DNA of 64,000 nt from Cyanodermella asteris. Its lineage: Eukaryota; Ascomycota; Lecanoromycetes; Ostropales; Stictidaceae. Below are positions 52,994-64,000 of the stretch, piece by piece. The translations under genes were made by a program, and so were the position numbers. The number at the start of each line of letters is the position of its first letter. Positions within the stretch are counted from its first letter, which is position 1. Location of the stretch: contig UYJD01000014.1 of assembly GCA_900618795.1 (NCBI GenBank), forward strand, positions 356,559 through 420,558, given 5' to 3'. The notes below the pieces were generated by a model. That model was not told the DNA's origin and did not search any database. It was given only the letters and a program-made list of their open reading frames with translations.

Positions 52994-55591
52994 TTAGTTC
53001 TTCTTCCTCCTGTTCTCCATTTCGCGAGCACCTCTAGCCGCTTCGACCAAAGGAGCCAAATGCGCCAATGGTTCAGCAACTTGCATGAAGGGGTGCTAAA
53101 GCTGTGTCAGCATTTTGGAACACATGGAAAGTCAAACGTGGTTAGGACTCACCTGTAAAAGATCGTGAGCGCTGAATCGCTTGTCGGGATCCACCTTCAG
53201 AGCGCATTGCAAAAATTCCTTAAAGACAGTGCTGCTCTGCTCTGGTTCCTTGAGCTGAGGTGTTCCGTTCGTTGCAATCAGATAGAGCGCCCTCAAGGGT
53301 GTTTCGGTCAGATATGGCGGTTCACCCTCGACCATCTCGATTGCCATGATTCCCAGCGACCAGATATCGACTTTTCTGCCATACTCTTTGCGGCCGACAA
53401 CCTCCGGCGCCATCCAATAGGGCGTTCCGACCATGGTATTCCTCTTATTCTTACCGTCCGTGTCACTCAACTGTGCGCAGAAGCCGAAATCCGTCAATTT
53501 GATGTCACCTGTTCTACTCAGCAGGATGTTGTCGCTCTTGATGTCACGATGGATAACACCTTTGCTGTGCAAATGCTGCAGACCGTTGAGTGTTTCACGG
53601 CACACTGCGGCAATGCAGCCCTCGGACATCATGTTGAACGTGACGACGTCTGTCAAAGAACCACCCTCCATGTATTCCATCACGACCCATAGATCGCCCT
53701 TTACGAGGTAGCTGTCCAGGAAGTTGACAATGTTGCGGTGACGACTCTCTCGCATGACGATGATCTCGTTGATGATCAGATCCTTCTTAGGTTGCTTTTC
53801 CAGCTCCATCTGCTTGATTGCCACCAGTCGATTGCTGCCGCTCTCATGCGCAGTGAAGACGGCGCCCGAAGCACCCTTTCCAATTTCGTTCAAGTTGCGG
53901 TACTTGCGGTTGGGATCGCCCGGAGTACAAATTGCGGTAAGTCGCGCAACAATATCTTGCGATGTCGAAGCACGGTTCTTTGGTCGAGGTCGGGCCGCGG
54001 GAGGCCCGCCAGCACCTGGCACTTGATTCTTGTTCTGACCCGGTAGTGCTGCATTCATGTCAACGGAGGTTGCAACGTAGTGGGCGGGGACTTGAGCAGT
54101 AAACTCTTTGGTCGTACCGATGGGGGCGGGCGCAGGAGCCGGGGGCTTCAGACTGAGCTTCCTCTGCAATTCCGCATGCTGCTCGTTCAGAGCGGTTTTC
54201 GCCTGTGCCATAGTAGCCGTCTGTTTGTTTGCGTAGGCTGCTGCCGCCGCGCTTGCCGCCGCACTTGTCTGCTGCGCGGTAGAGGACTTGCGCGGCAAGC
54301 CGTTGCTCTTCTGCTCCTGGTACCGTGAATCTGGTTCGTTACCGCGAGATCCCTGCTCGAATTGTTGCTTCTGTGGGGGCGGTGAGCGAACAGGACTGGC
54401 ATCAAGCTCGGCTCTGATGGTGTCATCTCTTGTATCTTTCGCTGGAGCAGATGGTGCCTCTCTGGCCGAATTGATTGGGAATCTGAGCTCATCTGGGACT
54501 TTGGGTGGCTTCGGAGCCGCTCGAACGGGTATGAGATTGCTCGGTGTCCTGCCTGGGATAGGAGGAGGGGCGCGGGGATTCATGAAGCTGTTTTCCGCCG
54601 ACTGAACGTACGGGAAGCGTGCAGGACTCAGAGGCGGGCTCACTTGCGAAGGGTGTGGGTTGTACATGGTCGACGGGCCTGTCAGAATCGACAAATCGGC
54701 GGCTGGCGGAGGTGATTTCTGCGGGGCGAATGCGCCATCGAACTTGTGATAAATTTGCTGATCATCTTGTCCATGCGTGTCCTTCCAATAATTGACCACG
54801 TCTACCACTGCTTGCGGATTGTTCTTGCGGTCGTCTTGCGTGATACCCTGGTCATCGAGAATGTGTTCCCATTCGGGCGGCAGATCCTAAAGCAGTCAGA
54901 ACGAGCGTCTCCCCAACCACACACGTTTATGCCTCCAGAATGGCAGGATAAAGTTTACGAATAGAGAAGATTTGCACAAGTAGTCTTGGAAGCTTACGGT
55001 GAATTTGCCGGTCTTGTTGTCGTAGCCGACATGATGTACATGAACCGGGTCCTGGGGAGAGGAGATCTTCATGCGTGGTGAAGAAGTCCCAGAGCTGAAG
55101 ACGCTCTGCAGACTGCTAGCCAAGCTTGAGAGCCCGCGCTTGCGCAGAGCGCCCTGCTTTTTTCCTTCGCCGGAGTATCGTTTGAATCTGTCAAAAGAGC
55201 TGTCCAGAGGCGACGTGAGGCCGGACCGTGACATGTTTGAGCCCTGGCCTGCAGTAAAGCTCGAAGACGATCGCAGACTGGGCGTCAAAGTGGTTGCGCT
55301 CGGGGTGGAATATGCTGGCTGAGGCAGACCCGGTCGTCGGGGTGCAGCCAAGTGCTCTGCAAGGGTCGTCGCGCTGGATGTCGGAGCTGTGCGGTAGTTA
55401 GTACCAGTATGACCCAGCTCTTTCGGTGCGAACTCACTGTCATTCGCGGAATCGAATTCGCCGCTGGAGAGGCTCGGGGAAAGTGAGGCATGCGAGCTGT
55501 TATTGTTGAAGGAGTGGCCGCGCTGGTGGGCCGCTGCGACAGGCGAGCGCTGGCGCATGATATCGTCGAAGGTCTGACCTGGAAAGGCCAT
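52994..55591 (-). CDS. STE20: p21-activated protein kinase Ste20 (CRIB + kinase)
   Basis: Cdc42/Rac-activated Ser/Thr kinase of polarity, mating and filamentation MAPK signalling. Three exons: 54998-55591, 53153-54886, 52994-53095 (809 residues); introns of 111 and 57 bp, both frame-keeping. Start ATG 55591, [17 protein letters not shown]. The CRIB domain spans the first intron: [20 protein letters not shown], then TGKFT joined to [17 protein letters not shown] Pro-rich linker follows with SH3-ligand-like PPPIPGRTP. Kinase domain about 526-785: glycine loop [16 protein letters not shown] Lys about 556, HRDIKSDN Asp about 646, DFG Asp about 664, [12 protein letters not shown] activation segment. 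The last exon adds [20 protein letters not shown]. No PH domain, and [16 protein letters not shown] is Ste20-like, so this is Ste20, not Cla4. Divergent from SCP160. Confidence 0.95.
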
Positions 55592-58500
55592 GGTCGATGG
55601 CAAGATTCGAGACACTCGAGACACTGCAGCAGCTGCCAGATCGGGGCAGAGAAGTGGACGTTCGATGTGCCAGGGTCAATGCGCCTGGAGCCCAATGCTC
55701 TCGGGGGGTCGCCGGCAGTGTCTCAGGCTTTCACCGCCCGATGGCCTGCGAAATAGCAGGTCGGCGGAGAAGCAGCTTGCGCGATGGGTATCCAGGGCGA
55801 AGGTAGATATCAATGGCGATGTCGAAGAGGTGCTGAAGCGTGGAGGGCAAGAGTCGCAGCAGCAGGGCTTGTGGTCTGGATGTCAACGGGCGTCCCCGCA
55901 ATTCGTGCAGGCTGATGGGCCAGTACGACGGGACGGCCAGGTACTACCGGCTGTGCTGCTGCAACGGCGCTGGCGGCTTTGTGATGGATGGCGATGGACG
56001 CTGGGACTGTGGTCGCAGGGTTGACGGACCGGTGGGACAGGAAACAAGGTGGATGAAGATGGCGATGGCGGCGGAGAAGAGAAAGTGAGAGAGAGATACG
56101 TAGGCAGGATATCAGCGAGAATCACGGCAGCCCAAAGCTGGCCCGCGAACAGCTAAAAGCCGTGAAAAAGGCAGAAGCCGGTTTGCTTCTTCCGCCCGTG
56201 CTGTGCATACAAGTCGACGTTATCGATTGCTTTCTCGTCCCTCTCGCCTTGCTGCTTCCTGCTTGTCGCGCTCAGATGTATTATTTGACGCGCCGGCTCC
56301 ACTTCCCACTCGCTCTGCCGCCCGAGCTTTCGACTTCTCCTCGTCCGGGATAAGAATTCCTGGCGGCCAATGACTCTCTATGCATCCGCCAAAGCTTCGT
56401 TCAGCATCTCTACACTTGCAGCTACGAGGGGTACTACACCTCTCGTTTCGAAAATCTTATCAGCTGACTGACACACTAACGGCGGCGTACAGTATGTACA
56501 CCTGCGATAGTCGCCTTGGTCCGTCGCCAGCCGCGCATTTGCTTCATACAGTAGCCATCCTAGCCCTGTCAAAGTCTGGTTGCAGACACGTCCACGCTAC
56601 ATGAGCTACCGGCAGCGGCAGCGGCAGCAAGAGCCGCCAAACCAGCCATCACGAAGCCAGCACAACACAGCACAGCACATCAGCTAGTGCACCACCATGC
56701 TATCCCGCATCGTCGCCCGCACGACAATGTAGATGTGATTCACCAGGTCCAAGCAGCCTCGCGGAATGCAAGCTTCCGCCCACTATCTATCAAAGTCGGA
56801 AAGCAGGCGTATCCCGGCCGATCCTGGACATGCAGCTGTTTGCCAGCCTTCACGCAGGTGGCGTTTAGTTCCAACAGTCGTCGCCCACTAGAGCTTGCAG
56901 CTGGCATTTGTGCTGATACGCTTCCACACCCTGGGCCCTGCAATCGCTGCTGTCCTTACTGCGGATACGGCTCTCCGTCGCGTCAAAGCTGGTTGCGCAA
57001 GGGCTGGCCAAATTGTCATCTCCTTACACTTCAGCAACCTGGACGCCAGCTACAGCATCAGGTCCCGGCAGAGCGGTCCATAGTCCCCGTACACCGTGTC
57101 CATCACGGTAAATCGTGCAGATCGCCCGACGTTCGCGGCCATTTGTTGGAGCTCAGCACCACGTGAAAAGCAGAAGGCTGAGCGGTGCCTTGGATCCTGG
57201 GAAGTTTGGGAATCGGGAGGGCCGGCGGGGCGCGAATGGCCGGCTCGGTAGATAGATATGGTAAGCTTTCAATTCCCCGCCCACTGCAAGTAGCTTCGGT
57301 ATGCCGTTTCTGGCTTGCGTCCTGCGCCGGTGCGGCGAGCTATCGTCAAGATCGCCAACTGTCTTGAAGCACCGGCCGACGCGTCAAGAGCTGCTGCATG
57401 TCCCAGGTCGGCAAGCAAACGGCCGAGTTAGTGGTATGCGCTGCCTTGTCTCGAACCAACAAAGAGCAAAGGTCAAGCCTGCTGTTTCCGGCAAACGCTG
57501 ATGTGCAGGCTATCGTCCAAGTCTGCACATCTGACATTGGAATTCATGTCCGTTGCTGAACAGATCGTCCCCAACGAGCTACACCAAGTGACACTGTAAT
57601 GCACCACGTTCTGCCTACGTCCCCTTAGCAGCGTCTAAGACACGATGCAGTGCCTCGACCCACCACCCAGCAGGCATACTTGCAAAACAGGATGATGGCG
57701 TTCGATGGCTACTTAGCCAAATATTCTGCAGGCCAGGCGTGTAGTTCGTCGGATAGCCATCCGTGACGTGGGACCAAAAGGCTCTCAAAAGATCTCTGAT
57801 GGATCATCTTTACAAAAGGAAGAGAGAACAAAAAAACACCAAGAATCATAGTACAAAGACTTCCCCTACTACAAGACGATGACGATATAAAGCACCACGA
57901 AGGGCGATCATACGGCTAGAATCAAAGTAAGATTGTAGATAGAGGTAATGCTTATCTTGCACAAAGCAGCAAGCATTAAGCATCACGCGTAAGTCCAGCT
58001 GTTTGGAAAAAGACCCAGTGTCATTGCGCACCGGGCGGGGCACCAAGATGATTTGCTCAACTGTTTTTTTTTAGTTTTTTTTTATATTTCTTATGTTTTT
58101 TTATACTTTTTATTTTTGATTCATGTGTAGTATATATACACATATGCGGTAGCGACTGAAGACTGCTTAGGGTTTTCTATGACCAACATGGCTCGCCAGC
58201 CCATTAAGAACATTGAGCCCGAGTGGTCTCTGGTCATGATCAACAGCTTCCCCTACAATGATTCGTCTCCTTGCTATTGGCTGCAAAACGAACAAAGAGA
58301 GGGTCAACCAGTCTGGGGAAGGCCATGGTGGGCACTGGCCGAAGCGCATCCACTAATACGAAGAGCCCACCTTGCTGGTAGCGTGCCGCCAAGCCCTGAC
58401 GGAGCTCGGTGCTGCCACTCGTCAGCGAAACTCGAGGATGCTCCCAGAATTTGACGCTGACATTCGACTCTTGTGTCCACCACCTGTTTGTCACATCGCT

Positions 58501-58812
58501 CTCGTCTCTCAGTGCTGTCCGCTTCGCTCATAGACTCCTAGACAGTCGTCGTTGCCACTAAGCACACGGATTTCAAACCAGCCCAGGTGCAGCATGAGCC
58601 TCTGAGCCCACAACAGCTATTTTAGTGAACACCCGACGGTAAGCTGCAGCCCTCGCCGACATCCCAACAACCACCATATTCACCTCCTGCGGTCCCTAAC
58701 CTTTTCCTCTAGACTATCCCGTACGGTCCTCTCTTCGGCTACCGGCATCATTCGCGCTTCAAGCACCCTTCCTTCCTCTTGATCATCAGTGTACACCGTC
58801 TGGCAACTCGAC
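55592..58812. other. Long divergent intergenic region (3.2 kb) between STE20 and SCP160
   Basis: No gene supported; frames are short and overlapping. Features seen: a (GGCAGC)n run at about 56611-56630, a CA/GCACA-rich run at about 56655-56680, a T-rich tract with several poly-T runs at about 58061-58118, and a palindromic gtatatatacac near 58130. An unusual length for a divergent promoter region in this window; long 5' leaders or a non-coding transcript are possible but unproved. Confidence 0.5.
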
Positions 58813-61800
58813 ATGGCCTCAAACGGAACCTCCACCGCCAATGGCGAGAACATCGCCGAACAGATGCAGCGTCTGCATACTGAAGGCGCTTCCCACAACC
58901 CCAGTGTTGAAGAAGTTGTTGACGAGGAGGACATTGAGCACCCCCCACCATCTGCTACTGCTGCTGCCGCCGCCGAGCCTGCTCCATCTGCAAGGGCCAA
59001 AGGCAAGCAACCTGAAGCCAGATCCGCCACCCCCAAAATTGATACCACCAACGAAGAGGCATTCCCAGCCCTCGGTGGCGGCCCGAAGAAGGCTGCTGCT
59101 GGTGCTTGGGGAGGTGGTAAGCCAAACACTGTGGCGGGCGCCGCCAATGGCTCCGCTCGTGGCTCTCCGTCAGCCGTCCCAGCTTACCGTACGTCTGCTG
59201 CCCGTCCTGGTACTGGCCTGAACCTCCCTGGCAAGCAGCAGCAGACTGTGGAGCTGAAGAGCTCCCAAATGCTGTCTCCTGGCGAGCGCAAGAAACCAAT
59301 CGAGCGAGTTCTTACGGATATTGAGAAAAGGGCTGGCGTCAAGCTGGACCAAAGGCCAACTGCCAATGGTCTTCAATTTACGGCTACTGGACGTGTTGAG
59401 AAGTTGCAGCCAGCTCTCCAGATGATCGCCAAGGAACTTGGAGCTCGTCTCACCACCTCGGTCCCCGTCCCGGTCCCCGTGAAACCGCACCTCATCGGTA
59501 AAGGTGGTGCTAACATCAAGCAAATTCAAGAGAAGACGGGCGCACGCATCCAGGTACCCAAGGCTGATCCATCTGCACTTCCTCTTGGCGATGACGATGA
59601 TGCCACCATCGACGTCCTCATCGAGGGTGATGCTGTGGCTGCTGAACAGGCAAGACAGCTGGTCGAGAAGATCATCAACGAACGCACCTCCACCCTTGGC
59701 ACTCGTCTTCGTGAGATTCCACCTGAGTTGTTTCCTTTCCTTGCTGGACCTCGAAACGCCAACATTCCGGGTCTTCTGAATGGCAGAAATGTCGATATCA
59801 AAATTCCTCAATACAGCACGAGGCACGCAGCAGCACCACAGCTTGTGTCGGGACAGCCAATGTTGTTTGCTCCTCACCCTCATAGTCACATCCAGATCAA
59901 CGGAGATCGTCAAGAGGTTCAGCAAACTCGTGCCGACTTGGAGCGCCAGGCAGCCACACTCCGCCGTCAACTAGCTTTCGAGGAATTTCCCGTGCCCCAA
60001 GGGCTGCACAGGCTCATCTTCGGCGACGAGGATGTTCAGCATGATCTACTCGAGCAGACCGGATGCGCTGTGATCCTTCCACCCGACCATGAGGATACCG
60101 AGATTCTGCATGTCATTGGTCCCGCAGATCGCCTTGAGGCTGGCAAGGAAAAGATCGACGAGCTTGCTGGCACCATGTCGTCGCAGTTTGTTGACCTTGC
60201 TCGTGCTCACCCTGGTGCTTCTGACGAGTACCGCCGCAATCTCGCCCGCTACCTACAGCAACGCAGTGCATTGCGCGAGTTCGAGAACAGGCACAACTCC
60301 AAGGTTGCCTTGCCCCGCGACAACAGCAGCGCATGGGACATCTATGCTAGAAACAACAAGGACCTGATGAACGCTCGAAGGGAGCTGGCCGGTATCATCG
60401 ATGCTCACCCGCCTCAGCGTTTCCTGCCGGTCCAGTTGGACCCATTCTTCCTCGAGCATCTGCGTGAACAGCACGCGCAGCGTGTGCGACACGACCATGG
60501 TGTGCACCTTCTTTTCCCGGACGAGCCGTCCGAGCAGCTCGTCTTGGTGTTCGAGCAGCCTGGCAGCCCGCCGTCAGAGTTCGTCGCCCCTCGCCAGAAG
60601 CCAGCTGCTACCGAGCTCCAGGCTTTCCAGAAGGCTCTGCAGGAGGTGCAGAAAGAGCTTCTTGGCCTCACACAGCAACACGGCGCCATTGAATCTCGTG
60701 GTATTGACGTTCCCTCCAAATTTCACGACAAGGTTCGCAAGTTTGTCACTCGTCAGCAGCAGGATCTGCCGCAAGGATCTCTGCCTCTACAATTCGTACC
60801 CCAGCCTCAGGTGCCTCAACAAGTCTTTGTTCGCGGTCCTTCTCAACGTCTCGATCCCATTACTGCCGCTATTCTGGAATTCGTCGAGCAGGAGAAGCGC
60901 GACGAGCAGGAGAGAGGCCACACACAAAACTTTGACTTCCCGCAAAAGTTCGCCAATCACTTGATCGGCCGCGGCGGTGAAGGCATCAACAAGCTCCGTG
61001 ACGAGTTTGACGTGGAAATCCAAGTTCGCGACGGTAAGGTCGAGCTAAAGGGCCCTCAGGCCAAGTGCGGCGCCGCCCAGCAGCGCATCCTCAATATTGC
61101 CAAGCGACTCGAGGACGAGACCACTCACGTTATCAAGGTTCCACGCAGTTATCACCCCGAGCTCATCGGTGCCAAGGGCAGTCAGGTCAACAGATTGCAA
61201 GACCGGTACAAGGTCCGCGTTCAGTTCCCCAGGACTGGAGGTGGCCGTGACGACGAATCTGTTGCCGAGAGCGAGCCCCGAGCTCGTACCAACCAAGCTG
61301 CTGACGAGATTCACATTCGCGGTCCGCGCAGGGGTGCCGACGACGCCCGTGATGAGCTTCTTAGTCTTTTCCAGTACATCAAAGACAACTCGCATTCGGC
61401 GACCGTCTCGGTTGCCAAGGCTCAATTGCCATCTATAATCGGAGCTGGCGGCCGTGAGATTGAGAAGATCCGCCAGCAGACTGGCGCCAAGGTTGACGTC
61501 CCCAACAAGGATGATGTTACCTCCGATGGCCGTGTTGAGATCCAGCTAAAGGGCACAAAGAAGGGTGTCGAGGATGCCAAAAAACTTTTGAGCGAACGTG
61601 CCAGAGATTTCGACGACCGCATCAGCCAGATTGTCAACGTTCCAAAGAAATATCTGCAGGGACTTATTGGTTCGGGAGGTGAGCTTCGATGTCCTTTACC
61701 GCTGACGCGAATAATGTGCTAATCATTCCTCAGGCAACAACATCCGCGGTATCATGATTGCTGCCGGCGTGCCAGATGATCGTCAAGAGCTTGCTCGTGC

Positions 61801-62719
61801 TGTGCGCTTCCCTGACGCTCAGTCTGAGTCCACCGAAGTAAAGGTCGAACAGAAGAAGAGTGTTGCCGAGAAAATCATTCGTGCCATCAACGATTATGTT
61901 CAGGTTCGCGAGAACCAAGTCACAGACACGCTTGACGTACCAACCAGCCAGCACAAGGTTCTCATCGGCCAGCAAGGCCAGACACGTCGCGCTCTCGAGG
62001 AGCAATTCAAAGTGCAGATCGACATTCCCCGACAAGGCTCCGGTTCCACCGCCGTCAAGATCGCTGGTCTACCAGAGAACGTTGCTAAAGCCAAGGAGCA
62101 TATTGCTGGCAAGGTCAAGCAAGAGGAAGGCGTGGAGATTGCTGTCCCTCGCCATCTGCACCATGTCATCGCCGACAATGGTAGATTCTTTGGACGCCTT
62201 CGCAACAATCATCAAGTGAGGGTTGACCACGGCCGAGCGCCACCCAAGCCAGAGTCTGCCAAACCCAAGGGCCGCGGTGCCGCTGGAGGTGCTATGCCTT
62301 TGATTACGGATGACGCACCCGACGACGCTGCGGGAGCAGGTCACAGCTGGGAAATTGTTGATGCATTCCCAGCCCCTGAGGCCGAACCAGCCCATATCGG
62401 CTGGGTGTTGCGTGGCAAGAAAGAAGATGTCGCCAAGGCCCATGAACTGATCAAGAACGCCATTGCTGCTGCGGAAGAACAAGACTCGGCTGGTTATCTT
62501 GTCCTTGCAGATCCGAGCTTGCACAAGCTTGTCATCGGTCAAGGCGGTGCCACCATCAACAACATTCGCAACGACACTGGTTGTAAGATCACTGTCCCGA
62601 AGAGCGGCGGGAATGACGAGGCCATTGAAATTCTTGGTCGCAAGGAGGGAGTCGAGGAAGCGAAGAACAGAATCCTCGAAGCCATAGCCAAGGGTGGTCG
62701 CGGACGACGTGGAGATTAG
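58813..62719 (+). CDS. SCP160: Multi-KH RNA-binding protein Scp160/vigilin
   Basis: RNA-binding protein associated with polysomes and the ER, affecting mRNA localisation and translation (yeast Scp160, animal vigilin). Exons 58813-61678 and 61734-62719; the 55-bp intron (gtgagc...tgctaatc...cctcag) lies in a KH GxxG loop (LIGSGG|NNIRGI) and keeps frame. 1283 residues; ATG 58813, MASNGTSTANGENIAEQMQR. KH GxxG-type loops at about residues 227 (LIGKGGANIKQIQ), 717 (LIGRGGEGINKL), 784 (LIGAKGSQVNRLQ), 875 (IIGAGGREIEKI), 951 (LIGSGGNNIRGI), 1032 (LIGQQGQTRRAL) and 1222 (VIGQGGATINNI). Degenerate ones occur at about 315, 400 and 1100 (VIADNGRFFGRL). Ends with a small RGG-like GGRGRRGD. Architecture with diverged middle KH domains matches Scp160. 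Confidence 0.95.
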
Positions 62720-63470
62720 GAGTCTCGAAACGCGTCTTTGTCACCCCGTCGAGCTAGAAGAGCTCCATGGCCTGAAATTTGCGAGCCACGAGATATATGG
62801 TAAATGCTAACGACTGATGCCCCGATAGAATTCTCGAAGTTGAGGTTGTTAGACTAAAAGGCGACCTATTTTGAGGCGCCTTTGTGCACACGGTTAACCC
62901 AGCGGTTGTATCATAAGATCAGTATTTTGATGCCTGAAAAGGCAAGGGTATCAAAAGTCTGTCACTTCTACCAGAACCCGTTCAAACGTCAACATCTGCT
63001 GAGATTAATCTGTCTGTCTGCCTTCGACTCGCCACCTTTCCCCTCAGTGCCCTTCCACACATGCTCGTCTATCTTCACATTCGAAACCGCAATTTCGCTC
63101 TCCTGCTATTCAGGCATTTTCGGGAGCTCCTTTCGCTGCTGAAGATTGATTAGTCTCGCAGAGCATGGAAATAGTGCAGTCGCTGAAGCAAGAGATTGAT
63201 AGTTGATGGCCGTTTAGGCGGAAGTGCCTCCACCACTCACATCCTCAAAGCCCGGTTCAATCATGCTCGCCTCGCACTGTTGAGTAGATTTGAGCACGGA
63301 GCACCGCTTTTGGACAATTCGGTCAAGAACTCGAGCTCGAAAGCGTCGCTGACGCGGGTTTACCCATGCCCACTTCGAAGCCCTGGGCCGTCAGGCATCT
63401 TTTCCATTCTATAATCATGGAGCATGTTGGCCGAATCCTGGGAAAGCATTCGAGTCGCTGCTTGGTCTTT
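62720..63470. other. Downstream spacer
   Basis: SCP160 3' region to the edge of the last gap. No gene supported; frames up to 86 codons only. Confidence 0.5.
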
Positions 63471-64000
63471 GGGGGGGGGGGGGGGGNNNNNNNNNNNNNN
63501 NNNNNNNNNNNNNNNNNNNNNNNNNNNNNNNNNNNNNNNNNNNNNNNNNNNNNNNNNNNNNNNNNNNNNNNNNNNNNNNNNNNNNNNNNNNNNNNNNNNN
63601 NNNNNNNNNNNNNNNNNNNNNNNNNNNNNNNNNNNNNNNNNNNNNNNNNNNNNNNNNNNNNNNNNNNNNNNNNNNNNNNNNNNNNNNNNNNNNNNNNNNN
63701 NNNNNNNNNNNNNNNNNNNNNNNNNNNNNNNNNNNNNNNNNNNNNNNNNNNNNNNNNNNNNNNNNNNNNNNNNNNNNNNNNNNNNNNNNNNNNNNNNNNN
63801 NNNNNNNNNNNNNNNNNNNNNNNNNNNNNNNNNNNNNNNNNNNNNNNNNNNNNNNNNNNNNNNNNNNNNNNNNNNNNNNNNNNNNNNNNNNNNNNNNNNN
63901 NNNNNNNNNNNNNNNNNNNNNNNNNNNNNNNNNNNNNNNNNNNNNNNNNNNNNNNNNNNNNNNNNNNNNNNNNNNNNNNNNNNNNNNNNNNNNNNNNNNN
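63471..64000. other. Poly-G run followed by an assembly gap
   Basis: Sixteen G in a row (63471-63486), then N to the end of the window. The homopolymer probably stopped the assembly. Nothing can be said about what lies in the gap. Confidence 0.9.

Noticed and set aside
61045-61425. Minus-strand frame of 126 codons inside SCP160
   Set aside because: Antisense shadow; the KH motifs on the plus strand are unmistakable.
63181-63290. Possible tRNA-like stretch with ggttcaatc
   Set aside because: Only a partial B-box resemblance; no matching acceptor stem or anticodon arm could be drawn.

Overview
The window is 64 kb of nuclear DNA from a filamentous ascomycete (Pezizomycotina). Genes have short GT-AG introns (about 43-111 bp, several with CTAAC-like branch points), intergenic spacers of 0.5-3 kb, and a fungal gene set: GH64 glucanase, Kch1-type channel, Ste20 PAK, Scp160, SAGA Hfi1, and a GPI-type serine/threonine-rich protein. 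A dothideomycete is my best guess from the look of the orphan proteins, but no single marker proves it. There are two assembly gaps, at 25870-26570 and from 63487 to the end. No tRNA, rRNA or CRISPR array was recognised. Start codons were checked individually. In several genes the longest open frame extends upstream of the first ATG, so I use the ATG or a spliced upstream exon. || Layout. 1-1646: the 3' end of a retroelement LTR abuts a cytochrome P450 that lacks its N-terminus. 2682-3986 (-): secreted GH64 glucanase. 6502-7110 (-): small cysteine-rich orphan. 7661-9541 (-): actin-interacting protein AIP1. 10168-13368 (+): BRE4/FUSC-like membrane protein with one in-frame TGA. 14009-15434 (+): SAGA subunit Hfi1. 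16614-17471 (-): F-box-like gene whose frames do not connect cleanly. || 17970-25121 (+) holds three consecutive orphan genes encoding N-terminal membrane segments followed by coiled-coil or low-complexity tails. They are followed by a gap that appears to hold an LTR element flanked by a 5-bp target duplication. 27848-29599 (+) encodes a membrane protein with an F-box-like segment. 35846-37165 (-) is a fourth membrane-anchor plus coiled-coil orphan. This 17-37 kb stretch is the accessory-looking part of the window, although lysyl-tRNA synthetase (30169-32062, -) and a Kch1-type channel (32701-34749, -) sit inside it. || 38261-62719 is mostly conserved housekeeping and surface biology: a nuclear-looking zinc-binding orphan, the GDP-mannose pyrophosphorylase alpha-type subunit, a GPI-type wall protein, a MULE-like MITE with 10-bp target duplications, a type I membrane protein, a metallo-beta-lactamase-fold protein with a degenerate metal motif, STE20, and the multi-KH protein Scp160. 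|| Several products meet at the cell surface and polarity machinery: Ste20 and AIP1 act on actin and morphogenesis, the GMPPA-like protein supplies or regulates GDP-mannose for wall glycans, GH64 and the two Ser/Thr-rich proteins act at the wall, and Kch1 acts at the plasma membrane. This is functional overlap only. Nothing in the sequence shows that they are co-regulated. The best candidates for something undescribed are the three-gene membrane/coiled-coil array, the membrane-anchored F-box-like protein, and the MULE-like MITE.
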